From: Micavibrio sp964400125
GTDB lineage: Bacteria; Pseudomonadota; Alphaproteobacteria; Micavibrionales; Micavibrionaceae
Assembly (NCBI GenBank): GCA_964400125.1
Contig: CAYNSR010000008.1
Location: forward strand, 45,272-109,271
DNA length: 64,000 nt
Reading direction: 5' to 3'
The notes below the pieces were generated by a model that ran no database searches, was not told where the DNA came from, and saw only the letters and a program-made list of their open reading frames with translations. The translations under genes were made by a program, and so were the position numbers. Shown here piece by piece: positions 41,827-50,346 of this stretch. Each line of letters begins with the position of its first letter. Position 1 is the first letter of the stretch.

Positions 41827-42150
41827 ATGCCGAGGAAAACAGCACCCTTGTCGCCTGCGTTGGAGGATATCCTGAAAACGGTGGGGGAAAATATCAAGCT
41901 GGCGCGGCTGCGCCGCAAGATTACCACGACCATGCTGGCCGAGCGGTCGGGTATGGGGCGCGTTACCCTGCGCAAGGTAGAGAACGGGGATAGCGCCGTT
42001 ACGCTGGGCGCGTATGCAAGCGTCCTGTTTTGTCTGGGGCTTGAGAAGGATCTGCTGTTGATTGGCATGGACGATCTCTTGGGTCGCCGTCTGCAGGATG
42101 CCGCGTTGACCCATACAAAAGAACGTGTAGCGAAACGAAAAAAATCATGA
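41827..42150 (+). CDS. hipB: HipB-like helix-turn-helix antitoxin
   Basis: The 107-residue protein has an XRE-type helix-turn-helix: IKLARLRRKITTTMLAERSG with MGRVTLRKVENGD at about residues 20-55. It is basic at both ends (MPRKTA and KERVAKRKKS). It is expected to neutralise the adjacent HipA kinase and to repress the operon. ATG 41827 follows TTGGAG; the frame is open upstream only by a TTG. Its stop overlaps the hipA start (ATGA). Confidence 0.87.
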   Translation: MPRKTAPLSPALEDILKTVGENIKLARLRRKITTTMLAERSGMGRVTLRKVENGDSAVTLGAYASVLFCLGLEKDLLLIGMDDLLGRRLQDAALTHTKERVAKRKKS

Positions 42151-43430
42151 GCGCAAAACGACAGGCACAAAAGGCCATACAGGTTTGCGCCCATTGGCAG
42201 GGCATGGCAGAACCCATTGTCATGGGAACGCTCTACGCTGTTCCCGCGCGAGGCAAGGAGGTTTTTTCCTTTGAATATCATCCCGTCTGGTTGAAATCTT
42301 CCTTTGCCCAAATGCTTGATCCTGATCTTGGTTTGTTTGCCGGTCCGCAATATGCGCGGGACGGGCATGACAATTTCGGCATATTTCTTGATTCATCCCC
42401 TGATCGCTGGGGACGTGTTCTTATGCAACGGCGCGAAGCGCAACGGGCAAAAACCGAAGGCCGCGCTGCCCATCCGCTCATGGAATCTGATTATCTACTT
42501 GGTGTGTATGATGGCCACCGGATGGGCGCATTGCGTTTTCGGTTGTCTGAAAATGAAAATTTTCTGGATGATCGGGCCGATATGGCCGCGCTGCCATGGA
42601 CGAAGTTGCGAGATCTGGAATATGCGAGTTTGCAATTGGAGCATGAAAATGCTGAAAGTCATTCAGATTATATGGAATGGCTTAGAATGCTGGTTGCGCC
42701 AGGCGGTTCCCTTGGCGGTGCTCGCCCGAAAGCCAGCGTACAGGATGAAAGCGGGCACGCATGGATTGCAAAATTCCCCAGCCGCCGCGATGAAATCAAT
42801 GTTGGAAAATGGGAATATCTGGTTAACCAACTGGCGCAAGCGGCAGGCATTGAAACGGCACAATCAGATATCAGACATTTTTCCGGTGAATACGATACTT
42901 TTTTGACCAGACGTTTTGATCGGACAGAAGGTGGAGAGCGTGTTCACTTCGCCTCGGCCATGACGCTGCTTGGCAAGAAAGATGGTGATGGCGGTGATAC
43001 GGGCGTCAGCTATCTTGGTCTGGCCGATTTTCTGATGAAGAACGGTGCACAGGTGAACAAAGATATGGAGCAACTGTGGCGACGCATCGTTTTTTATATT
43101 TGCGTATCCAACACGGATGACCATTTACGCAATCATGGCTTTCTTTTGCAGGAGCGTGGCTGGGTTCTTTCTCCCGCCTACGACATGAATCCTGTTGCCA
43201 CGGGTAGCGGGTTGTCCCTCAATATTTCCAGAGACGACAACAGCCAGAGCCTTGATCTGGCCCGTAGCGTTGCGCCTGTCTTCCGTGTCAGTGACGAAAG
43301 AGCCGAAGAAATTATCGGCGATGTTGTTCGTGCCGTGCGCAACTGGCTGGAACTGGCCCAGAGGATCAAGCTGCCCGCCCGCGAAATTGGCATCATGAAG
43401 AATGCCTTTCGCGTGGCTGACGACACATAA
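42147..43430 (+). CDS. hipA: HipA-like serine/threonine kinase toxin
   Basis: The 427-residue protein has the HipA N-terminal domain with the GGSLGGARPKA segment near residue 190 (phosphate-binding loop with the regulatory Ser), WIAKFPSRRDE (catalytic Lys), the kinase catalytic segment SNTDDHLRNHGFLL near 320 and the metal-binding LSPAYDMNP near 340. In E. coli HipA phosphorylates glutamyl-tRNA synthetase and induces persistence. The gene is translationally coupled to hipB. It has a lower GC content than its neighbours, suggesting acquisition by transfer. Confidence 0.9.
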   Translation: MSAKRQAQKAIQVCAHWQGMAEPIVMGTLYAVPARGKEVFSFEYHPVWLKSSFAQMLDPDLGLFAGPQYARDGHDNFGIFLDSSPDRWGRVLMQRREAQRAKTEGRAAHPLMESDYLLGVYDGHRMGALRFRLSENENFLDDRADMAALPWTKLRDLEYASLQLEHENAESHSDYMEWLRMLVAPGGSLGGARPKASVQDESGHAWIAKFPSRRDEINVGKWEYLVNQLAQAAGIETAQSDIRHFSGEYDTFLTRRFDRTEGGERVHFASAMTLLGKKDGDGGDTGVSYLGLADFLMKNGAQVNKDMEQLWRRIVFYICVSNTDDHLRNHGFLLQERGWVLSPAYDMNPVATGSGLSLNISRDDNSQSLDLARSVAPVFRVSDERAEEIIGDVVRAVRNWLELAQRIKLPAREIGIMKNAFRVADDT

Positions 43431-43458
43431 AAATGTTTGCCCCCCTGCTCGGTTTGCA

Positions 43459-43800
43459 CTATTCCCCGAATTGATCAAACGCCCGCAAGGCGTCTGCTGC
43501 GTACATCAGGGCCGGGCCGCCGCCCATATAGACGCACATGGTCATGGTTTCGGCGATTTCTTCGCGTGTCGCGCCGAGATCTTTCAGCGCTTTGGCGTGA
43601 AAGCCGATGCAGCCGTCGCAGCGTTGGGTTACGCCGATGGCCAGAGCTACCAGCTCCTTTGTCTTTTTATCCAGAGCGCCGTCTGCGGTGGCGTGTTTCG
43701 CCAGCGCCGAAAACCCCTGCATCGCGTCGGGGCTAGATTTTCGTAATTCCCCGATATATTGGGAAATATCCTTGGTAATCTGTTTGTAGTCCTTGGTCAT
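43459..43800 (-). CDS. AhpD-like carboxymuconolactone decarboxylase family protein
   Basis: The 113-residue protein has the AhpD-type redox motif CDGCIGFHAKAL (Cys-x2-Cys-x3-His) near residue 60, typical of alkylhydroperoxidase D-like proteins. It is all-helical and probably forms a ring-shaped oligomer. AGGAGAAAATC precedes the ATG at 43800. It is divergent from the BigR-like regulator, whose likely operator lies in the 70-base gap, so it is probably part of the same regulon. It is convergent with hipA (28-base gap). Confidence 0.9.
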   Translation of the reverse strand: MTKDYKQITKDISQYIGELRKSSPDAMQGFSALAKHATADGALDKKTKELVALAIGVTQRCDGCIGFHAKALKDLGATREEIAETMTMCVYMGGGPALMYAADALRAFDQFGE

Positions 43801-43817
43801 GATTTTCTCCTTTTGTA

Positions 43818-43853
43818 AATTCATAGTTTTATGATATGATAAAAATATGAATT
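43818..43853. promoter_or_regulatory. Perfect 8-bp inverted repeat between AhpD-like and BigR-like genes
   Basis: AATTCATA (43818-43825) and TATGAATT (43846-43853) form a perfect inverted repeat with a 20-base AT-rich centre that contains further half-site-like ATGATATGAT. It fills the short divergent gap and covers both promoters, as expected for autorepression by the ArsR/BigR-type regulator. Confidence 0.6.
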
Positions 43854-43870
43854 AAGGAAGAGGTTTTTTT

Positions 43871-44182
43871 ATGGACCAGATTCAGGAGCATGCCGGGGAG
43901 GCAGCGGATTTTCTCAAGGGGCTGGCGAACCCGAATCGCCTGTTGATCCTTTGTGAACTGGCGGATGGGGAAAAATGCGTTGCCGACCTGATTGCTGCGA
44001 CCGGGATTGCCCAGACGTCAATGTCGCAGCATTTGTCAAAGCTGAAAGACGAGGGCATCGTAACTTTCCGGCGCGAACACCGAACCTTGTTCTATTCCAT
44101 ACACCATGATTCCGTGATGCGGATCATGAATGTTCTTCACGATACATTCTGCAACAAAAAGGAGAAAAGAAATGGCCGTTAA
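43871..44182 (+). CDS. bigR: BigR/SqrR-like ArsR-family transcriptional regulator
   Basis: The 103-residue winged-helix protein has FLKGLANPNRLLILCELADG and the recognition helix GIAQTSMSQHLSKLKDEGIV. Cys28 (in LILCEL) and Cys94 (in DTFC) match the two cysteines that form the sulfide-induced polysulfide bridge in BigR and SqrR. A third cysteine, Cys36, is present. The gene overlaps the rhodanese gene by 11 bases. The assignment to the persulfide-sensing subgroup is an inference from the Cys positions and neighbours. Confidence 0.75.
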   Translation: MDQIQEHAGEAADFLKGLANPNRLLILCELADGEKCVADLIAATGIAQTSMSQHLSKLKDEGIVTFRREHRTLFYSIHHDSVMRIMNVLHDTFCNKKEKRNGR

Positions 44183-44720
44183 CATGATTACGCCGCAACA
44201 GGCATCGGAGATGCTGGCGGCGGGAGAGGCGATCTTGATCGATGTGCGCGAACCGGATGAATTCACGGCGGAGCATATCGTTTATGCAACGTCGCTGCCT
44301 CTGGGGGCGGTACAAAATCTGTTTCCAAAGCTCAATCTCCCCAAGGGCCGGAAGATTATTTTTCATTGCCTGAAGGGCGGGCGCGGGCAGCAGGCCTGTC
44401 TTGCCGCAGGCACGGGGGATGCCGCAGGATATGATCTTTACAATATCGCGGGCGGCTTGCAGGCCTGGAAGGAAAGCGGTCTTCCGGTGATTACCTCGGG
44501 TACATCCGTTGCCGCATCGGTTATCCCGGTGTTCAGGCAGGTGCAGATCGTGGTCGGTTTTCTGGTGGCGCTTTTGGTCACGCTCGGATTCGCCGGGTTT
44601 ATGCTCGGCTTTGTTCTTGCCGGAATTCTGGGTGCGGCCCTGTTCATGGCCGGGGTGACGGGCTGGTGCGGGCTGGCGATGCTGCTGAACCGGATGCCAT
44701 GGAACAGACGCCCGGCATGA
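44172..44720 (+). CDS. Rhodanese domain fused to a two-helix DUF2892-like membrane anchor
   Basis: The 182-residue protein has a rhodanese domain (about residues 5-105) with the active loop CLKGGRG (Cys near position 72) and IDVREPDEF near 25. The C-terminal part has two hydrophobic segments (VVGFLVALLVTLGFAGFMLG and following) as in DUF2892. It would handle sulfane sulfur at the inner membrane. It is cotranscribed and overlaps with the BigR-like regulator, and it ends overlapping the yggU-like gene. Confidence 0.88.
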   Translation: MAVNMITPQQASEMLAAGEAILIDVREPDEFTAEHIVYATSLPLGAVQNLFPKLNLPKGRKIIFHCLKGGRGQQACLAAGTGDAAGYDLYNIAGGLQAWKESGLPVITSGTSVAASVIPVFRQVQIVVGFLVALLVTLGFAGFMLGFVLAGILGAALFMAGVTGWCGLAMLLNRMPWNRRPA

Positions 44721-44992
44721 GCGTTCCTGATATTCCTTCGTGGCGGGACACCATCGGGGATACTCTCGATATCCGGGTGACGCCGAAGGCGGCGGCCAAC
44801 CGGATCAGGGTAGAGGCGCAGCCCGACGGGACGGTGCTGGTGCGTGTCTATGTCACTTGCGTACCCGAAGACGGCAAAGCCAACCGGGCCGTGCTGGATG
44901 TTCTGGCGAAGGAACTGGGTGTGCCGAAATCGGCCCTGAGTATCCGCCGCGGGGCGACCGGCAGGAACAAGACCGTCCATATTCAGAGGTAA
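44717..44992 (+). CDS. DUF167/YggU family protein
   Basis: The 91-residue protein has the family pattern LDIRVTPKAAANRIRV, VTCVPEDGKANRAVLDVLAK and ALSIRRGATGRNKTVHI. The function of YggU is unknown. Its ATG overlaps the rhodanese stop (ATGA); an in-frame ATG at 44699 is an alternative. It may simply have been captured at the end of the sulfur operon. Confidence 0.88.
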   Translation: MSVPDIPSWRDTIGDTLDIRVTPKAAANRIRVEAQPDGTVLVRVYVTCVPEDGKANRAVLDVLAKELGVPKSALSIRRGATGRNKTVHIQR

Positions 44993-45141
44993 GTTGTCAT
45001 AAAGAAAAAGAGCCGCGATTATTTTTTTGCCACTCTTGCCGTATCTCTGTTGCGTTGCATCTCAATGCTCTAATATGAAGGTGTTCTGCCTCTCTGGATT
45101 TTTCGGTGCGGCGTGGTGGCGACAGACGGGGCGGGAGTGTC

Positions 45142-46278
45142 ATGATCAAGCGTTTTATTATTGTCGGTATTTTTGCCGTTGTTCTCTTCGGTGCCATGAT
45201 CGGTTTTGGCATCTTCAAAGGGAAAATGATGCAAAAATTCTTTGCCAGCATGGTGCCGCCCCCGGCACCCGTGGCGATGGTGGTCGCAAAATCCGAAGCG
45301 GTGCCGCATTTGCTCGAAGGCATCGGGACATTGCAGGCGGTGCGGCAGGTGGTTGTTTCCCCCGAAGTCGGCGGGCGTGTGACGGCCATAGAATTCGAGG
45401 CCGGGGATGTCGTTGCCGCCGGGGATTTGCTGGCGCAGCTGAATGACGAACCCGATCGCGGCGATCTGACCCGGTTCGAGGCGCAGGCCAAACTGGCGCA
45501 ACGCAATCTCGAGCGTTCCTCTAAACTGGTCGATGTGGCAGCAACCCGTTCTCAGGTCGATGTCTATCGCAGCCAGCTTGACGAGGCCGAAGGCGGAATC
45601 GCCCGGACGCAGGCGGTTATCGCCCAGAAAAAAATTCTTGCTCCGTTTGATGGCGTTCTGGGGCTGCGGCAAATTAACCTTGGCGAATATCTGAATCCTG
45701 GACAACCAGTCGTGACCCTGACGGATCTGGATGAGCTTTTTATTAATTTCAGTCTGCCGGAACAGAATTTGTCCGATCTGGCCGTCGGGCAGGCGGTGCG
45801 GATATCCGTCGATGCCTATCCGGGAAAAACCTTTGATGCAAAAATCAATGCGATCGAGCCGCAGGTCGGTACGGAAACGCGGATGGTCAAGGTGCAGGCA
45901 CAGATGGGTAACCCGGACGGCTTGTTGAAACCGGGCATGTACGCCAAAACCGTGGTCGCTCTGCCCCCCGGCCCGGCGCAGATCATCGTGCCGGAAACGG
46001 CGGTGGATTTTACCATCTATGGAGATTCCGTCTTTGTCGTCACGGATAAACCGGCGGAAGGGGAAACGCCGGCCGGGCTGGTGGCGAACCGGGTTTTTGT
46101 GACCACGGGCGCACGTTTTAACGGGCGTGTGGCGGTTGTTCACGGGTTGAAAGATGGCGATCGCGTCGTCACCTCCGGCCAGTTGAAATTACAACCCGGT
46201 GCCATGGTTGTCGCTGCGCCAGAAGACAAGCTGGCGATTGACGCAAAAGAACGTGCCGCCAACCCGACCAACGAATAG
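45142..46278 (+). CDS. RND efflux membrane fusion protein
   Basis: The 378-residue protein has an N-terminal membrane anchor (MIKRFIIVGIFAVVLFGAMI), a lipoyl-like domain (VSPEVGGRVTAIEFEAGDVV near 75), a fairly short alpha-hairpin (about 110-150), the second lipoyl half (ILAPFDGVLGLRQINLGEYL) and a beta-barrel with a membrane-proximal domain. It connects the inner membrane pump to an outer membrane channel, none of which is encoded here. The RND pump gene follows after ten bases. Confidence 0.9.
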   Translation: MIKRFIIVGIFAVVLFGAMIGFGIFKGKMMQKFFASMVPPPAPVAMVVAKSEAVPHLLEGIGTLQAVRQVVVSPEVGGRVTAIEFEAGDVVAAGDLLAQLNDEPDRGDLTRFEAQAKLAQRNLERSSKLVDVAATRSQVDVYRSQLDEAEGGIARTQAVIAQKKILAPFDGVLGLRQINLGEYLNPGQPVVTLTDLDELFINFSLPEQNLSDLAVGQAVRISVDAYPGKTFDAKINAIEPQVGTETRMVKVQAQMGNPDGLLKPGMYAKTVVALPPGPAQIIVPETAVDFTIYGDSVFVVTDKPAEGETPAGLVANRVFVTTGARFNGRVAVVHGLKDGDRVVTSGQLKLQPGAMVVAAPEDKLAIDAKERAANPTNE

Positions 46279-46288
46279 AGCAAAATCC

Positions 46289-49200
46289 ATGGCGTTTACA
46301 GACATCTTCATCAAACGGCCTGTTTTGGCGTTTGTATTGAATATCCTGATCCTGCTGGTCGGCTTGCGGGCGGTGATGGAATTGCCTGTCCGGCAATTTC
46401 CAGAGATTGAACAGGCGGTGATTACCGTCAGCACCGGCTATCCCGGCGCGTCGCCGGAACTGATGCAGGGATTTGTTACCACGCCCATCGCGCAGGCCAT
46501 CGCCACGGCGGAAGGGGTGGAATATATCGTGTCCAGCTCGGCGCAGGGCCGCAGCGCGGTGGCGGCGCATTTGCGGCTCAACAGCGATTCCGATGCGGCG
46601 ATGGTTGATATTCAGGCCAAGATCAATCAGGTCAAATATCTGATCCCGCAGGAATCCAACGACCCGATCATCCTCAAATCCACCGGCGACGTCAGCGCCA
46701 TCATGTATATGGGTTTTGCCAGCAAGACGCATACGACCCCGGCGATCACGGATTACCTGATCCGCGTTATCCAGCCGATGCTGTCCACAATTGAAGGCGT
46801 CGCGGCGGCGGAGGTCATCGGCGGGCAAACTCTGGCAATGCGCCTGTGGCTCGACCCGTCGCGCATGGCGGCGCGCAACATCACGGCCAATGATGTCGCG
46901 GCGGCGATCAATGCCAATAATTACCAATCTGCGCCCGGCCAGATGAAGGGTGCTTATATTGTCACCAATATCGACACCAATACCGACCTGACGGATGTGG
47001 AGGAATTTCGCAATCTTGTCGTCAGGCAGGTCGGCGGAGAAGTGATCCGCCTGCGTGATATCGGCACAATTGAGCTGGGGGCGCAGAGTTACGATAACGC
47101 GGCGCTTATGGATGGCGAACGTGCTGTTTATATTGGTGTGACGGCAACGCCGGGCGGGAATCCGCTCGATATCGTCAAGCAGGTGCGGGCCAAAATTCCA
47201 GAACTGGAAAAGGCCATGCCACCGGGTATGCGCGTCGCCATTCCGTTCGACGTCACGATTTTTATTGATGCCGCCATTCACGAAGTCGCCAAGACGCTGG
47301 TCGAAGCGATGCTGATCGTGATTGTGGTCATTTTCCTGTTTCTCGGGTCACCGCGTTCGGTGATGATCCCGGTGGTCACGATTCCGTTGTCGCTGATTGG
47401 CGCGGTTTTTGTCATGATGCTGCTCGGGTTTTCGCTCAACCTGCTGACGTTGCTGGCGATGGTTATGGCCATTGGCTTGGTGGTGGATGACGCGATTGTC
47501 GTGGTCGAGAATGTTTTTCGCCATATTGAAAAGGGGAAAACGCCCGTACAGGCCGCCCTGATCGGGGCGCGGGAAATCGTCGGGCCAATTGTCGCCATGA
47601 CGATCACGTTGGCTGCCGTTTACGCGCCGATCGGTTTCATGGGCGGCGTGACCGGTTCCTTGTTTCGGGAATTTGCCTTTACGTTGGCAGGGGCGGTGAT
47701 TATTTCCGGTGTTGTGGCGTTGACGCTTTCGCCGGTGATGTGTTCGTTGTTGCTGAAACATGGCATGAACGAAAGGGGTTTTGCCCTGCGGGTGAACAAC
47801 GTGTTCGCAAAGATCGAGCGTTTCTATGCGCGTCGTTTGCACGGGACGCTGGAATACAGGCCGGTGACGATTTTCTTCGCACTGTGCATTTTCGCCAGCT
47901 TGTTCATGCTTTACGGCGGTGTCCGTCGGGAGCTGGCACCGGAGGAGGATCAGGGAATCGTCCTGACCGCCAGCAAGGCCCCGCAATACGCCAATGCCGA
48001 TTATGCCATGACCTTCGGTCGTGAAATGGAAGCGGTTTTCAAGGCGACGCCAGAGGTGCAATCGACCTTCATCCTGATCGGATTTGACGGGCCGAATAAC
48101 GGCTTCGGCGGATTTACGCTGACCGACTGGAAAGACCGCAAGCGCAGTGCCATGGAAATCCAGCAGTACATACAGCAAAAAGTCGGACAGATCGAAGGGC
48201 AGATGGTTTTTGCCTTTTCTATCCCGTCGCTTCCCGGGTCGACTGGCGGTATGCCGGTGCAAATGGTGATCCGCAGTACGCAAGGGTATGAAACGGTCTG
48301 GCGTGTGATGGAAGACATCAAGGGCGCGGCGATGGCCAGCGGCCTGTTCATGGTCGCGGATAGCGACCTGAATTTCAGTACGCCGGTGGTCGAAATTCAT
48401 ATCGACCGCAACAAGGCCAATCAACTCGGCGTCACCATGCAAAGTATTGGCGATACGTTGGCGTTGATGATTGGTGAAAACTATGTCAACCGTTTCAACC
48501 TGAATGGCCGTTCTTATGATGTGATCCCGCAAGTGTCCCGCCATGACCGCCTGACGCCGGAGTCTCTGACGCAATATTATGTGCGTACCGCCAGTGGCGA
48601 CATGGTGCCGCTTTCGACGCTGGTGCGGGTGTCTATGCGCACCCAGCCGGACAAGCTGGTGCAGTTCAACCAGTTGAATTCAGCGACATTTTCCGCCGTG
48701 CCGATGCCGGGCGTGTCGATGGGGGACGCGGTGGCGTTTCTTGAAGCAAAGGCGGAGGAATTTCTTCCCCGGGAATTCAGCTATGACTGGCTTTCGGAAT
48801 CGCGCCAGTATGTCAATGAAGGAAACGCGCTGGCGATCACATTTGCCATTTCCCTGCTGGTGATTTTTCTGGTCCTGTCGGCGCAATTCGAATCGTTCCG
48901 CGATCCGCTGGTCATTATGGTCACTGTGCCGCTCGCGATATCGGGTGCGCTCCTGCCGCTTTTTATCGGCGTAGCGACTTTGAATATTTATACCCAGATC
49001 GGCCTGATTACGCTGATCGGCCTGATTTCAAAACATGGAATTTTGATGGTTGAATTCGCCAACAAGGCGCAGGTGGAGCATAACCTGTCGAAGCGGGATG
49101 CCATCGCGGAGGCGGCCAGAGTGCGTTTACGCCCCATTTTGATGACCACGGCGGCGATGGTGACGGGGCTTGTGCCGCTGATTTTGGCCGATGGTGCCGG

Positions 49201-49360
49201 CGCGGCGGCGCGGTTTTCTATCGGTCTGGTGATCGTGGCTGGCATGCTGATCGGCACGTTCTTCACCTTGCTGGTTCTCCCGGCGGTTTACACAATTCTG
49301 GCGAAAGATCACCGGGCGGCGGCTCATTCGGAACGGACGCGGCAACTTCAGGAAATTTAG
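46289..49360 (+). CDS. RND multidrug efflux transporter (HAE1-like)
   Basis: The 1023-residue inner membrane pump has the AcrB-like duplicated layout: twelve membrane segments and two large periplasmic loops. It starts MAFTDIFIKRPVLAFVLNIL, has VVDDAIVVVENVFRHIEKG in segment 4 (the two proton-relay Asp residues), and the second-half counterparts with DPLVIMVTVPLAISG near 900. The conserved Asp pair and overall size indicate a drug or hydrophobic compound exporter; heavy-metal pumps have a different signature. No local regulator gene is visible. Confidence 0.93.
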   Translation: MAFTDIFIKRPVLAFVLNILILLVGLRAVMELPVRQFPEIEQAVITVSTGYPGASPELMQGFVTTPIAQAIATAEGVEYIVSSSAQGRSAVAAHLRLNSDSDAAMVDIQAKINQVKYLIPQESNDPIILKSTGDVSAIMYMGFASKTHTTPAITDYLIRVIQPMLSTIEGVAAAEVIGGQTLAMRLWLDPSRMAARNITANDVAAAINANNYQSAPGQMKGAYIVTNIDTNTDLTDVEEFRNLVVRQVGGEVIRLRDIGTIELGAQSYDNAALMDGERAVYIGVTATPGGNPLDIVKQVRAKIPELEKAMPPGMRVAIPFDVTIFIDAAIHEVAKTLVEAMLIVIVVIFLFLGSPRSVMIPVVTIPLSLIGAVFVMMLLGFSLNLLTLLAMVMAIGLVVDDAIVVVENVFRHIEKGKTPVQAALIGAREIVGPIVAMTITLAAVYAPIGFMGGVTGSLFREFAFTLAGAVIISGVVALTLSPVMCSLLLKHGMNERGFALRVNNVFAKIERFYARRLHGTLEYRPVTIFFALCIFASLFMLYGGVRRELAPEEDQGIVLTASKAPQYANADYAMTFGREMEAVFKATPEVQSTFILIGFDGPNNGFGGFTLTDWKDRKRSAMEIQQYIQQKVGQIEGQMVFAFSIPSLPGSTGGMPVQMVIRSTQGYETVWRVMEDIKGAAMASGLFMVADSDLNFSTPVVEIHIDRNKANQLGVTMQSIGDTLALMIGENYVNRFNLNGRSYDVIPQVSRHDRLTPESLTQYYVRTASGDMVPLSTLVRVSMRTQPDKLVQFNQLNSATFSAVPMPGVSMGDAVAFLEAKAEEFLPREFSYDWLSESRQYVNEGNALAITFAISLLVIFLVLSAQFESFRDPLVIMVTVPLAISGALLPLFIGVATLNIYTQIGLITLIGLISKHGILMVEFANKAQVEHNLSKRDAIAEAARVRLRPILMTTAAMVTGLVPLILADGAGAAARFSIGLVIVAGMLIGTFFTLLVLPAVYTILAKDHRAAAHSERTRQLQEI

Positions 49361-49416
49361 TATTTTCCGGCAGATTACCCCTCGTCAGCGGGAGAACTTC
49401 ATGCCATGTATTAAAC

Positions 49417-50346
49417 ATGACAACACATGACGCAAAGCGGATTTTCCGTCCGGGGATGGCATTGTTTGCGGGGGCGGCGTCTGTTGCCACCGTGACGGTG
49501 CTGATTGTTATCAAAACCATGGCCTATCTGGCCAGCGGTTCGACCAGTGTTCTGGCGTCTTTGGTTGACTCATTCGTCGATACCGGGGTTTCACTGATCA
49601 ATTTTCTGGCCATACGTCATTCCCTGAAACCTGCCGATGAAAATTACCGTCACGGCCATGGGAAAATCGAGGCGCTGGCGGCCCTGATGCAAGGGGCATT
49701 TATCTGCGGCGCGGCGGTTTTTCTGACTTTTGAGTCATTCCAGCGCCTCTCCAGCCCCCATCCGGTTGCCGCGCATGGGCTGGCGATCGGGGTCATGGTT
49801 GTGTCCGTTCTGCTCTCCATCGTGCTGGTCGTGGTGCAAAATTACAGCCTGCGCCATGCCCCGTCGCTGGCGGTGAAGGCAGACCGGGCGCATTATTCAT
49901 CTGATATTTTAATGGGCGGCGGGGTTATTTTGGCCTTGATCGCACAAAAATACGGCGCGCCATACTGGGTTGATGCGGCCTTTGCTCTTACGATTGCGGC
50001 GTGGATGTTTGTTGCGGTTTACAAAATCTCGTTGAGCGCCGTTGACATGCTGCTGGATCGTGAATTGCCGCCGGAGACGCGCGAACGCATTCTGGCAATC
50101 ATCATATCGAACAAGGATGTGCGTGGTGTTCACGACTTGCGTACAAACATGGCGGGAATGCGCATCAGGATCGTTTTCGACATTGAAATCGATCCTGATA
50201 TCACTCTTGCCGATGCCCACGCGATCGGCAAGAACGTCGAGCAGGCGATTCTGCATGAATTTCCCAATGCTGAAATCATGATTCACAAGGACCCGGTCGG
50301 GGAAACAGAGGATAGCCGTCACACCGTGCGGGGGGTGCATCACTGA
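49417..50346 (+). CDS. Cation diffusion facilitator (FieF-like)
   Basis: The 309-residue protein has six membrane segments and the zinc/iron ligand sites LASLVDSFVDTG (two Asp, near residue 47) and ADRAHYSSDIL (His and Asp, near 155). The motif YRHGHGKIEALAAL is typical of FieF-type exporters. The C-terminal cytoplasmic domain (about 210-295) has the ferredoxin-like metal-sensing fold. Its stop overlaps the glk start. It may export zinc or iron. Confidence 0.92.
   Translation: MTTHDAKRIFRPGMALFAGAASVATVTVLIVIKTMAYLASGSTSVLASLVDSFVDTGVSLINFLAIRHSLKPADENYRHGHGKIEALAALMQGAFICGAAVFLTFESFQRLSSPHPVAAHGLAIGVMVVSVLLSIVLVVVQNYSLRHAPSLAVKADRAHYSSDILMGGGVILALIAQKYGAPYWVDAAFALTIAAWMFVAVYKISLSAVDMLLDRELPPETRERILAIIISNKDVRGVHDLRTNMAGMRIRIVFDIEIDPDITLADAHAIGKNVEQAILHEFPNAEIMIHKDPVGETEDSRHTVRGVHH

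Noticed and set aside
47348..48574. 408-codon minus-strand frame inside the RND pump gene
   Set aside because: Its His/Arg/Gln-rich composition is typical of an antisense shadow of a GC-rich membrane protein gene.
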